A DNA stretch of 22,745 bases from a virus: IMG/VR virus record IMGVR_UViG_3300027844_001934, positions 1 through 22,745 of that record, one strand, 5' to 3'. Shown one piece after another: positions 1 through 7,890 of the stretch (the stretch's first letter is position 1; each line of letters opens with the position of its first letter). A model generated the notes under the pieces. It saw only the letters and a list, made by a program, of their open reading frames with translations. It did no database searches and had not been told where the DNA came from. The position numbers and the translations under genes are program-made.

Positions 1-14
1 AGTGAGAGTAATTT

Positions 15-365
15 TTAAGTTGTAGATTCTGGAAGAATTGTGATCATGCCCTCAACTATCCTTTCCTTTGTTACAGCATCCACTTGGGTGTATTCAACAT
101 CATAAACATATAAACCAGAAGACATACCTGCTGTTTGAGTGGAGCTAGCCGTTATTGTGACATTACTGCCTGCTACTGCGGCTGTAAAAGACATTATCCA
201 AGAAGTATTAGTAGTTGTATGATTCTTCTTCATTTTAGAAGCACAAGTACCAGTACTTATGGTTACATTTGAATTGTTGGCATCTTTAGCAGTAAAAACC
301 TTTTCAAAGTTACTGCCTTGATACATTGTTAAATTTTCGCCTTGAGTTTTTATTGTAAGTGCCAT
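15..365 (-). CDS. Small probable virion/baseplate-associated protein, 116 aa
   Basis: Unidentified 116-residue protein on the strand opposite to its neighbours. It starts MALTIKTQGENLTMYQGSNF and ends with a beta-rich segment (GLYVYDVEYTQ ... RIVEGMITILPEST). This layout, a short polar start, alternating beta-strand residues and a final VYDVE...RIVEG strand pair, resembles small beta-sandwich proteins common among phage baseplate and fibre genes; that is recognition from memory, not a search. It has no signal peptide or membrane segment. The gene is divergent from gene 15, and a perfect late promoter octamer lies 5 nt before its ATG, so it is probably expressed late. I see no clear Shine-Dalgarno sequence before this ATG. 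An in-frame Met14 preceded by AAGG is a possible alternative start, but it would remove the conserved-looking first strand. Confidence 0.6.
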   Translation of the reverse strand: MALTIKTQGENLTMYQGSNFEKVFTAKDANNSNVTISTGTCASKMKKNHTTTNTSWIMSFTAAVAGSNVTITASSTQTAGMSSGLYVYDVEYTQVDAVTKERIVEGMITILPESTT

Positions 366-370
366 AAGAC

Positions 371-378
371 TATTTATA
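371..378 (-). promoter_or_regulatory. T4-type late promoter octamer (minus strand)
   Basis: The + strand reads TATTTATA, so the minus strand carries a perfect TATAAATA, the -10 octamer recognised by gp55-type late sigma factors in T4-like phages. Only 5 nt (GTCTT) separate it from the ATG at 365. By the T4 rule, transcription would begin at about the start codon, giving a nearly leaderless mRNA. Confidence 0.6.
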
Positions 379-412
379 CAACTAAATAATATTATAATCT
401 TTATGGAGTGTT

Positions 413-1348
413 ATGTTAGGACAAACTTTTTATCATCAAACAATAAGAAAATATGTTGCATTGTTTGGAACACTATTTAATGATATTAATATTGAAAAAA
501 AGGACTCGGGGGGTAATGTTTTATCTCGACAAAAAGTACCAATATCCTATGGTCCAAAGCAAAAATTTCTTATAAGACTAAGAGAAGATCCGAGTCTTGA
601 CCGTCAAGTTGCTATTCAATTACCAAGACTGGGTTTTGAAATGTCTGGTATAGCTTATGATCCTATTAGAAAATTAAATACAATAGGTGCATTAACGCAT
701 AAAGAATCGATTAATGGTGAAAGAAACATTAAAAAGATGTTTAATCCCTCACCATATATTCTTGATTTTTCTTTATATGCATTTGTAGAAAATGCTGAAG
801 ATGGCACTCAAATATTAGAACAAATTCTTCCATTCTTTACTCCAGAGTTTAATGTAAGTGTAAATATTTTAACAGAAATGGGTATCAAGTTAGATATTCC
901 AATTGTTCTTCAAAGTGCAACAAGTGAAGATTCTTATGAAGGAGAATTCTCTGCTAGAAGAACAATTGTTTGGACAATAAACTTTATGTTAAAGGGATTC
1001 ATATATCCTGATATCAAATCTGGTCAATCAATTATTAAATCAGTAGAAATAGCATTTAAAGAAACCGTTCCCGAGGCATCTTCAACTGGAGTATTTGAAA
1101 GATTGTCTTTAGAATCTAGTACAAATTTTTCAGAAGATTATTTTCAACTAGAAACAGGAGACCATCTTATAACTGAAGCGAGTGTAACTAAATTGGGTCT
1201 TGATAATATAATCAGTAAAATTACAGTTGTTCCTGAAGGCGGAGCAAATACATATATTACTCCAGGAGATGATTTTGATGCAAATACTACAATAACTGTT
1301 TACAATCCACCAGTCGATTACGATCCTGCAACAGGTACTTACTCATAA
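413..1348 (+). CDS. 15: Tail sheath stabiliser / tail completion protein gp15
   Basis: 311 residues, against about 270 in T4 gp15. In T4, gp15 forms the terminal ring at the head-proximal end of the tail, locks the last sheath and tube rings, and contacts gp3 and the head neck. The opening LGQTFYHQTIRKYVALFGTL followed by an N-D-I-x-I strand, then KVPISYGPKQKFL and LDRQVAIQLPRLGFEM, matches the recognisable N-terminal half of the T4-like gp15 family. The C-terminal ~90 residues are less conserved and Asp/Thr-rich. The start is supported by a GGAG sequence 6 nt before the ATG. Position immediately before genes 16 and 17 is the same as in T4. It is the first gene of the + strand late operon here. 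Confidence 0.88.
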   Translation: MLGQTFYHQTIRKYVALFGTLFNDINIEKKDSGGNVLSRQKVPISYGPKQKFLIRLREDPSLDRQVAIQLPRLGFEMSGIAYDPIRKLNTIGALTHKESINGERNIKKMFNPSPYILDFSLYAFVENAEDGTQILEQILPFFTPEFNVSVNILTEMGIKLDIPIVLQSATSEDSYEGEFSARRTIVWTINFMLKGFIYPDIKSGQSIIKSVEIAFKETVPEASSTGVFERLSLESSTNFSEDYFQLETGDHLITEASVTKLGLDNIISKITVVPEGGANTYITPGDDFDANTTITVYNPPVDYDPATGTYS

Positions 1349-1359
1349 TATAAATTACA

Positions 1360-1761
1360 ATGAAAACTTTCGAAGATAAATTAGATAAAATATTAGAAAT
1401 ACCTCCTGGCTCTATTATTAAAAAGCCACCTGAAAGAAAAATGGTTGAATCAAATGCAAATGATTTGAATACTGATTATAGGTATGCCCGTGAAAATATA
1501 TACAATATTATTGAAAGAGGACAGGAGGCCATTGAAGATTTATTACAAGATGCAAGAGATAGTGGTAACGCTAGAATGTTTGAAGTTGTTGGCCAATTGA
1601 TTAAAACAGTAGGTGAACAAAATCAAAATTTAGTAAATGTTCATAAACAGGTAAAAGATATCACACAAGAAACAAACGCTGGTCCCAATAGTGTAACAAA
1701 TGCATTATTTATAGGTAGTACTGCAGAACTTCAAAAAATGTTAAACGATAAAGAAAAATGA
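1360..1761 (+). CDS. 16: Terminase small subunit gp16
   Basis: 133 residues (T4 gp16 is 164). The small subunit recognises DNA for packaging and regulates the ATPase and nuclease of gp17, assembling as an oligomeric ring. The central segment, from DYRYARENIYNIIERGQEAI through the SGNARMFEVVGQLIKTV helix to a polar helix, gives the long antiparallel helical hairpin typical of T4-type small terminases. The N-terminus contains a Pro-rich PPGSIIKKPPE linker also seen in relatives. It lies between gene 15 and gene 17, as in T4, although two extra genes are inserted before 17. The last four bases overlap the next start (ATGA), so translation of the next gene is probably coupled. Confidence 0.85.
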   Translation: MKTFEDKLDKILEIPPGSIIKKPPERKMVESNANDLNTDYRYARENIYNIIERGQEAIEDLLQDARDSGNARMFEVVGQLIKTVGEQNQNLVNVHKQVKDITQETNAGPNSVTNALFIGSTAELQKMLNDKEK

Positions 1762-1982
1762 AAAAATTTAAACAATACTTAAAAGAAATAGAAGAAGTAG
1801 AAGTTGATGAAGATAATAAAGATGCATTAAAAAGAGCATTAGCCTTACATAAGTTTAAACAAAAGGGTGGAAAAATAGATAAACAACCAGATTCTTTAGA
1901 GAAACCATATGGCAACCTTTCTAAAGATGATTTAAAACGTGCAAAAAAAATTGTTCAATATAAAAAAGATAAAAAAGAATAA
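1758..1982 (+). CDS. Small highly charged protein, unknown function, 74 aa
   Basis: Unrecognised 74-residue protein, very rich in Lys, Asp and Glu. It begins MKKFKQYLKEIEEVEVDEDN, has a predicted amphipathic helix at about residues 19-36 (KDALKRALALHKFKQKG), and ends in a basic helix (DDLKRAKKIVQYKKDKKE). It has no Cys, no signal peptide and no membrane segment. The start overlaps the gp16 stop as ATGA, and its own stop overlaps the next start as TAATG, so it sits inside a translationally coupled chain between the two terminase genes. The location suggests a packaging accessory or a small DNA- or protein-binding factor, but this is inference from position only. Open reading, coupling and codon use like its neighbours support it as real. 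Confidence 0.7.
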   Translation: MKKFKQYLKEIEEVEVDEDNKDALKRALALHKFKQKGGKIDKQPDSLEKPYGNLSKDDLKRAKKIVQYKKDKKE

Positions 1983-3403
1983 TGGCACATTTAGGACAAA
2001 TTGATAGAAGAAATCCAGGAGATGTGGTTTTTACACGATATGTTACAAAAAACCCTGACTGGAAGAAATTGAAAGTAAGAATAGAGAATGGTCAGTTTGC
2101 CGAAATGTTTGAAGATAAAAATAATGAATTAGAAAGTATGAATATTAATATTCACCCAAGAACTGAGATAAAATTAGCTTCAAATAAATACAAAGAATTT
2201 GAAAAAAAAAAGTATGCTAATATTGAATATCAAAGAAAAAAGGGTTATGTATTAATTTCAAAAATAAGAAAACCCACAAACAATCTTGATGCCGAAAGAC
2301 CTCAAAAATTACAAATATTAGCAGAAGATTTTACAGAAAAAGGTAAAGACGAAAAAATAACAGTACTTACTAAAAAAGATGTTCCTGTAAAATTATTTGA
2401 AACTTTTGATGAATTAAAAAAAAGCGTTATTTGGGGTTTAAATAATAGAATACATGACAATGATTATGTTATAGAAAAAATAAAATCTTATTTAGATAAA
2501 GATGATTTATCTGAAATTGATTTGAATGGTGTTGATGATAGTCATATTGATGAGCTTGGTGTATATTTTGGTGAAATTTTAATAGGAATATTAGCATTCA
2601 AAAATCAACTATCAAACACATGTACTCCTTCTGATATGTTTGGTATAAACTTGAAATCTTTTAGTATTCCAACTGATCCTGCTTTTAAACTTGTTGATAG
2701 TAGTTTGACATTTGATACGAATACTGTTAGTGTATCAAGTAAATATGATAAAGGGGCCGCCGCTTCATTTATGTCAAATATCCTTCCTTATGGAATGAAA
2801 AAGCATCTTACTTATAAAAATTGTTTTTTTAAAAAAATGTGCATGGTTGCATCTAAAATGGGATATACATCAAAACAAGTAGGAGCAAATAGATTTAAAT
2901 TTTCAAAGAATATAACATTTGAAGCTGGATTAAGAGAAGTATTAAAAATAAAAAAAGCAATCGTAAAAAATTCAAATCATTCTCTTTATGATAGTATTCG
3001 AAAAGTTGCAATGGGGCAAGAACTTACACAAAAAGAAAATCAAGAACTTGATGAAGTAATAGAAGCAATAGAAGATTATTTTATAAAGAAAAAAACTTTT
3101 GATGGAAAAGAGCAAGTTATACTAACAATAAGAAATAATTATCCTTTTACAATTACTTCTTTTTTTAATTATTCTGTAGCGAGCAATTTAAACAATGATC
3201 CTTTATCAAAAAAATATGTTAGTGATATCATCGGGGGCAAAGATTTTTATCAAGCAAATTTAAGCAAGACTAAATGGAGAAAAGGAATTATTGATATTAA
3301 AATGGTTTCTCCTAAATCTGCTTCGTTAAAAATATTAGGATCAATGTCAGGCGCTACAGATTTTACTGCAAAACAGGGTTTAGTAAATTACGAATTGAAA
3401 TAA
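1982..3403 (+). CDS. Unrecognised 473-aa protein between terminase subunits
   Basis: A 473-residue, Lys-rich soluble protein with no signal peptide or obvious membrane helix. I do not recognise its family. Visible landmarks are an N-terminal segment with LGQIDRRNPGDVVFTRYV, a basic middle region, a block at about residues 235-270 with LTFDTNTVSVSSKYDKGAAASF, a Cys-containing stretch (LTYKNCFFKKMCMVASKMGY, about residues 280-300), and a beta-rich C-terminus after residue 400. The D...VSVSSK segment followed by a Gly/Ala/Ser turn loosely resembles the D...(D/E)xK strand of PD-(D/E)xK-type nucleases, but a conserved acidic residue before the Lys is not evident, so this is weak. Start and stop are coupled to both neighbours by TAATG overlaps, so it should be made with the terminase. 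In T4, gene 16 abuts gene 17 directly. Confidence 0.75.
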   Translation: MAHLGQIDRRNPGDVVFTRYVTKNPDWKKLKVRIENGQFAEMFEDKNNELESMNINIHPRTEIKLASNKYKEFEKKKYANIEYQRKKGYVLISKIRKPTNNLDAERPQKLQILAEDFTEKGKDEKITVLTKKDVPVKLFETFDELKKSVIWGLNNRIHDNDYVIEKIKSYLDKDDLSEIDLNGVDDSHIDELGVYFGEILIGILAFKNQLSNTCTPSDMFGINLKSFSIPTDPAFKLVDSSLTFDTNTVSVSSKYDKGAAASFMSNILPYGMKKHLTYKNCFFKKMCMVASKMGYTSKQVGANRFKFSKNITFEAGLREVLKIKKAIVKNSNHSLYDSIRKVAMGQELTQKENQELDEVIEAIEDYFIKKKTFDGKEQVILTIRNNYPFTITSFFNYSVASNLNNDPLSKKYVSDIIGGKDFYQANLSKTKWRKGIIDIKMVSPKSASLKILGSMSGATDFTAKQGLVNYELK

Positions 3404-5046
3404 TGGCACAAGATACTTACGCAGGAAATCCTCTTCTTAAAGGGGCATATCAATCATTAGAATATGATAAAGAAACCATAGAAGATTATATTAGGTGTTC
3501 TAAAGATCCTGTATATTTTGCAAAAAACTATATGAAGATTATTCATGTTGATCATGGTTTAATGCCCTTTGATCTTTATGATTATCAGGAAGAAATGGTT
3601 CAGACAATGCATGAGAATCGTTTTGTTATTTGTAAAATGCCTAGACAAACTGGAAAATCAACAACGATTGTTGCTTACTTATTACATTTTGCTCTTTTTA
3701 ATCCACAATCTAATATTGCTATATTAGCAAATAAGGGTTCTACTTCAAGAGAGATTCTTCAAAGATTAAAAACGGCTTATGAGCATTTACCGAAATGGTT
3801 GCAACAAGGTGTAGTTGTTTGGAATAGGGGTAATATTGAATTAGAAAACGGCAGTAAAGTTATATCCGCTTCAACTTCTTCTTCTGCAGTTCGTGGATCG
3901 TCTTTTAATATCATCTTTATGGATGAGTTTGCACACATTGATCCTCCTAAGTTAGCAGAAGATTTTTTTACTTCAGTATATCCTACAATTTCTTCTGGTA
4001 AAACTACTAAAGTTTTTATTGTTTCAACTCCAAAAGGATTGAACATGTTTTATAAGATGTGGATTGATGCTGAAGAGAAAAGAAGTAATTATATTCCCAT
4101 TGAAGTTCATTGGTCCCAAACCCCTGGAAGAGATGATGCATGGAAAAAAGAAACAATAAAAAATACGAGTGAATTGCAATTTGCTCAAGAATATGAATGT
4201 GATTTTATTGGTTCTCAAAATACATTAATTTCTCCTTCAAAATTAAGGACAATGCCTTATAAACCACCTATCATAAAGAAAGATTGCCTAGATGTATATG
4301 TTGAACCAAATCCTAAGCACTCATATGTTTGTATAGTTGATGTTGCAAGAGGAAGAGGCCAAGATTATTCTGCATTTTCAATAATTGATGTTACCCAGTT
4401 TCCATATGAACAAGTTGCAAAATATAGAGATCCAAATATTTCTCCCATGTTATTGCCAAATGTTGTTGATAATGTGGGCAAATATTATAATTCTGCATAT
4501 GTCTTAGTTGAAATAAATGATATTGGTGGTCAAGTAGCAGATATTTTACACTATGATTTAGAATATCCTAATATTTTTCAGACAAGTGTTATGGGGAGGT
4601 CTGGTCAAACTTTGGGTGGGGGATTTGGAAAAAGTTCACAACTAGGAATTAGAACCACAAAAGAAGTTAAAAGAAAAGGGTGTTCTAGTTGTAAAGATTT
4701 GATAGAAGGAGATAAATTACTTGTTTGGGATCTTGATACTATTACTGAAATGACAACATATATTGCTAAAGGATCTAGTTACGAAGCAGATGAAGGATAT
4801 CATGATGACTTGATGATGACTTTAATTTTGTTTGGCTGGTTAGTGAATCAAAAATATTTTACAGAAGTTACAGATATGGATTTACGTGAAAAAATGTTTA
4901 AAGAGCAATTAGAAGAAGCAGAAGCACAATTGATACCTTTTGGTTATATAAATGATGGAAGAGATTCTTATGAACCAGAAACTGTTGATATGGGTGGTGA
5001 AAAATGGGTAATAGATAAAGAATATTCTACAGAATATTTACATTAA
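3403..5046 (+). CDS. 17: Terminase large subunit gp17 (packaging ATPase-nuclease)
   Basis: 547 residues (T4 gp17 is 610). This motor protein docks on the portal, hydrolyses ATP to translocate DNA into the prohead, and cuts the concatemer. The N-terminal ATPase domain has a Walker A motif at residues 80-87 (PRQTGKST, Lys85), a Walker B motif at 170-175 (IIFMDE, Asp174/Glu175) and the coupling motif VSTPKG at 207-212. The C-terminal RNase H-like nuclease domain shows Asp313 in VDVARG, Glu370 in LVEIND, and Asp468/Asp469 in YHDD, matching the catalytic acid triad of T4 gp17. No intein or frameshift is visible. The start overlaps the preceding stop as TAATG. The last 20 bases overlap the convergent HNH gene. 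Confidence 0.95.
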   Translation: MAQDTYAGNPLLKGAYQSLEYDKETIEDYIRCSKDPVYFAKNYMKIIHVDHGLMPFDLYDYQEEMVQTMHENRFVICKMPRQTGKSTTIVAYLLHFALFNPQSNIAILANKGSTSREILQRLKTAYEHLPKWLQQGVVVWNRGNIELENGSKVISASTSSSAVRGSSFNIIFMDEFAHIDPPKLAEDFFTSVYPTISSGKTTKVFIVSTPKGLNMFYKMWIDAEEKRSNYIPIEVHWSQTPGRDDAWKKETIKNTSELQFAQEYECDFIGSQNTLISPSKLRTMPYKPPIIKKDCLDVYVEPNPKHSYVCIVDVARGRGQDYSAFSIIDVTQFPYEQVAKYRDPNISPMLLPNVVDNVGKYYNSAYVLVEINDIGGQVADILHYDLEYPNIFQTSVMGRSGQTLGGGFGKSSQLGIRTTKEVKRKGCSSCKDLIEGDKLLVWDLDTITEMTTYIAKGSSYEADEGYHDDLMMTLILFGWLVNQKYFTEVTDMDLREKMFKEQLEEAEAQLIPFGYINDGRDSYEPETVDMGGEKWVIDKEYSTEYLH

Positions 5047-5449
5047 TGCGATGAATGTTTTTGGGTTCTTTTATTTGATCAATTAATTTGTCTATATCGT
5101 ATTTTAAATCAGGTCTTAATTTTTTTAATTTTTGTAAATATCTTACAGATTCATTGAATATCATTTCAGGATTAATTCTTAATTCATAAAATTTATTTCT
5201 CGTTTCACTTTTTGTAGTTAAATATAAATGCTCCGGTTTTACGCAATATGTATTATTGCATGATTGATGAACTATTTTATTCTGTTCAATAGTTCCTTTA
5301 TAAGCAATATATGCAAATCTATGGGCGGGAATTGATTTTCCATCATATGAAAACATACCATAACCCTGCTTTGTTTTACTTGCAGTCCAAAACCAACAAT
5401 CAGTTGTTTTTAAAATTTTCTTTTCAAATCTCTCAATAGCCTTTTTCAT
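5027..5449 (-). CDS. HNH endonuclease, probably free-standing homing type
   Basis: 140 residues on the minus strand. The core runs from DCWFWTASKTKQGYG (Cys18) through PAHRFAYIAYKG (His43-Arg44) to VHQSCNNTYCVKPEHLYL, with His61, Cys64, Asn65/66, Cys69 and His74. This is the HNH_3-type beta-beta-alpha metal nuclease signature, with the histidine, asparagine and Cys pair in the usual spacing. Residues 75-140 form a helical, Lys-rich tail that could help DNA recognition. Such genes are common selfish insertions between conserved genes in T4-like phages and usually nick or cleave a site in phages lacking them. It is antisense to its neighbours and overlaps the 3' end of gene 17, and it has its own late promoter octamer. 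It could instead be a domesticated packaging nuclease; homing is the likelier reading. Confidence 0.85.
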   Translation of the reverse strand: MKKAIERFEKKILKTTDCWFWTASKTKQGYGMFSYDGKSIPAHRFAYIAYKGTIEQNKIVHQSCNNTYCVKPEHLYLTTKSETRNKFYELRINPEMIFNESVRYLQKLKKLRPDLKYDIDKLIDQIKEPKNIHRINVNIL

Positions 5450-5454
5450 ATTAT

Positions 5455-5462
5455 TATTTATA
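5455..5462 (-). promoter_or_regulatory. T4-type late promoter octamer for HNH gene
   Basis: The + strand reads TATTTATA, giving a perfect TATAAATA on the minus strand. It is followed by 5 nt (ATAAT) and then the HNH start codon. The spacing is the same as for the other minus-strand gene (octamer at 371-378), so the transcript would again have almost no leader. Confidence 0.6.
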
Positions 5463-5499
5463 TTACAATAAATAAAACCACCTCCAAAATCAGCTAAAA

Positions 5500-5507
5500 T
5501 ATAAATA
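5500..5507 (+). promoter_or_regulatory. T4-type late promoter octamer for tail sheath gene
   Basis: A perfect TATAAATA on the + strand lies 43 nt before the gp18 start codon. A purine-rich ribosome binding site (AGGGAGAG, about 8 nt before ATG) lies in the predicted leader. The layout matches the usual T4-like arrangement of a strong late promoter ahead of gene 18. Confidence 0.75.
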
Positions 5508-5550
5508 TATTGGAGAGCAATTTTTTTAAAATATTTTAGGGAGAGATAAT

Positions 5551-7878
5551 ATGGCCTTTCAAGTTAGTCCAGGAGTAGCCGTAGCAGAAATCGATTTAAC
5601 TACTAGAGTACCCATTCCTTCTATTTCAGATGGTGCTATAGCTGGTAATTTAACATGGGGACCCTTGGAGGTTGCTACATTAATTACTGCAGAAGATGAT
5701 TTGGTTTCTATATTTGGTAAACCAAACGGAAATACATATAAAACATTTTTTAGTGCCGCAAATTTTTTGAGTTATTCAAATAAATTAAGAGTTGTTAGAG
5801 CGGCCAATACATCAATCGCCAGAAATGCAGTATCTGGTGGTACTGCAATATTGATACGTAATGATAAGGAATATCAAAATACTTACGAATCTACAACAAC
5901 TGCAGGAACAAGTTTTACATCAAAATATCCAGGAGTTCTTGGAAATTCGATGAGAATTTCTATTTGTCAAGCAGATAGAGCAAATACAAAAGTTAATGAA
6001 AATGATAGTACTGTTTCTCTTGCAAGTGATACAACTGTACAACTTACTGGTACCGTTGCAAATAGTGATACTGGAGCAGGTATTACAGGAACAGGCACAT
6101 TATTTGATACAGAATTAAGAGTTGGAGATGTTGTTGTAGAAAGCGGTAGTAATGCTAATGTAGGAATAGTAACAGCAGTTACTTCTAATACTGTAGCAAC
6201 AATTACAACAGGTGCAGGAGGAGCAGAAACCACAGGAATAACAGGAGAAAATGGTGGTGGTGTAGTACTTACAAAGAAAAAACGATCTGCTTTTGAAGAA
6301 CCAGCACAAAATATGCTTGGTAATCTTTCTGCTTCAGCATCAGGTACTACAATTACGGGAACCGATTCTGCTTTTAGTCGACAAATTCATGTAGGAGATA
6401 TTATTTCATGTTATGATGATGTGGATAAAAAAGATGAAGTTGCACGAAGAGTAACGGCTATTACAAACTCAACATCATTGACTGTTGCTACTGCCTTTGA
6501 CAGAGCAATAAGCGATCAAGGTACTTGGCATAGGCAATGGGAATATCGTGACTCTTTTGGAACTGCCCCTCTTACCAGTCCATATGCTTATGATCGAACT
6601 GGATCAAAAGATGTTGGGGATCAAATTCACGTTATATTAGTAGATGAAGATGGAGATATTTTAGGCGTAAAAGATAGTAGAGGAGCAAAAGGTACTTCAA
6701 ATAAACAAGTACTGGGTATATGGTCGTCTGTATCAGTAGCGGATGGTGCGGTAGGAGAAACAGGAGATACTTTATATTATAAAGAAGCAATAAACAATAG
6801 TTCTAATTATATAAGATGGACAGATCATGATGGAATGGGAGATTCTCCTCTAGATGCTGGATCTAGCAAAATTACTCACGATTGGGGAGACACACTTGCT
6901 CAAGGAAATACCAGTGCTGAATTTGCTGGTTCTTTTAGTGGAGCAGGCGCAAATGGAATTATGGTGGCTAGTTTATCAGGAGGTGTTGATGGATATAGTG
7001 ATTCTGCTTCAGATGAAATTACTGCTTATAGTTATTTTAGAGATCCCGCAAAAATAGATGTTTCTTTATTAATTTCGGGAGAAGCATCAAATACTTTATG
7101 TACATATTTGATTAATGAAATAGCAGAAACTAGAAAAGATTGCGTTGTATTTGTTTCTCCTGAAGAAGCAGATGTTGTTAATAAAGAAGGATCTGAAGTA
7201 TCAAATGTAGTTGCTAGAAGAAATGCATTACCAAGTACAAGTTATGCTGTTATGGACGGAAGTTACAAATACATGTTTGACAGATATAACTCTGTTTATA
7301 GATGGGTTCCAATGAATGGCGATGTTGCTGGAATTTGTGCCCAAGCAGATAATGTTAATCCTTATGTTTCTCCTGCGGGATTTACAAGAGGAAATATAAA
7401 AGGCGCAGAATTTATAGCGTATGTACCAAATAATGCTGAAAGAGATGATTTGTATCTAAATGGAATCAATCCAATAGCATCATTTCCTGGAAAAGGAAAA
7501 GTTCTATTTGGTGATAAAACATTGTTAGCAAGACCATCGTCTTTTGATAGAATTAATGTACGTAGACTTTTCATTATTCTAGAAAAAGCTATAGCAAATG
7601 CGGCTGAAAATTTATTATTTGAATTTAATGATGAATTTACACGATTAAATTTTGTTTCTATAGTTGAGCCTTTTTTAAGAGAAGTTCAATCATCGAGGGG
7701 TATAGAAAGTTTTAAAGTGATATGTGATGGTTCAAATAATACGTCTGCTGTTATAAATAGAAATGAGTTTAGGGGAGATATTTTTATTAAACCCACTAAA
7801 TCTATTAATTTTATTGGATTAAACTTTGTGGCAGTTGCTTCTGGAGTTGAATTTTCTGAAGTCGTTAACGCAATTTAA
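5551..7878 (+). CDS. 18: Contractile tail sheath protein gp18
   Basis: 775 residues (T4 gp18 is 659). This is the subunit of the contractile sheath around the gp19 tube. The N-terminus (QVSPGVAVAEIDLTTRVPIP, then GAIAGNLTWGPLE) and the C-terminal region (NEFRGDIFIKPTKSINFI, then GLNFVAVASGVEFSE) are characteristic of T4-type sheath. The extra length lies mainly in the variable outer part: about residues 165-225 and 258-320 each contain a similar beta module (GTGTLFDTELRVGDVVV...VTAVTSNTVATI and GTDSAFSRQIHVGDIIS...VTAITNSTSLTVATAF). These look like a tandem decoration domain facing outward. A clear ribosome binding site and the late promoter at 5500 precede it. Gene 19 follows after 12 nt. 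Confidence 0.95.
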   Translation: MAFQVSPGVAVAEIDLTTRVPIPSISDGAIAGNLTWGPLEVATLITAEDDLVSIFGKPNGNTYKTFFSAANFLSYSNKLRVVRAANTSIARNAVSGGTAILIRNDKEYQNTYESTTTAGTSFTSKYPGVLGNSMRISICQADRANTKVNENDSTVSLASDTTVQLTGTVANSDTGAGITGTGTLFDTELRVGDVVVESGSNANVGIVTAVTSNTVATITTGAGGAETTGITGENGGGVVLTKKKRSAFEEPAQNMLGNLSASASGTTITGTDSAFSRQIHVGDIISCYDDVDKKDEVARRVTAITNSTSLTVATAFDRAISDQGTWHRQWEYRDSFGTAPLTSPYAYDRTGSKDVGDQIHVILVDEDGDILGVKDSRGAKGTSNKQVLGIWSSVSVADGAVGETGDTLYYKEAINNSSNYIRWTDHDGMGDSPLDAGSSKITHDWGDTLAQGNTSAEFAGSFSGAGANGIMVASLSGGVDGYSDSASDEITAYSYFRDPAKIDVSLLISGEASNTLCTYLINEIAETRKDCVVFVSPEEADVVNKEGSEVSNVVARRNALPSTSYAVMDGSYKYMFDRYNSVYRWVPMNGDVAGICAQADNVNPYVSPAGFTRGNIKGAEFIAYVPNNAERDDLYLNGINPIASFPGKGKVLFGDKTLLARPSSFDRINVRRLFIILEKAIANAAENLLFEFNDEFTRLNFVSIVEPFLREVQSSRGIESFKVICDGSNNTSAVINRNEFRGDIFIKPTKSINFIGLNFVAVASGVEFSEVVNAI
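7752..7759 (+). promoter_or_regulatory. Possible internal late promoter octamer before gene 19
   Basis: A perfect TATAAATA occurs inside the gp18 coding sequence (reading V-I-N-R), 131 nt before the gp19 start. It could boost tube protein synthesis, but in such AT-rich coding DNA it may be chance. Confidence 0.25.
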
Positions 7879-7890
7879 GGAGAAAAGTAA

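Noticed and set aside
1349-1356. TATAAATT immediately before the gp16 start as a late promoter
   Set aside because: It is one base off consensus, only 3 nt from the ATG, and lies in very AT-rich DNA inside a packed operon. Chance is likely.
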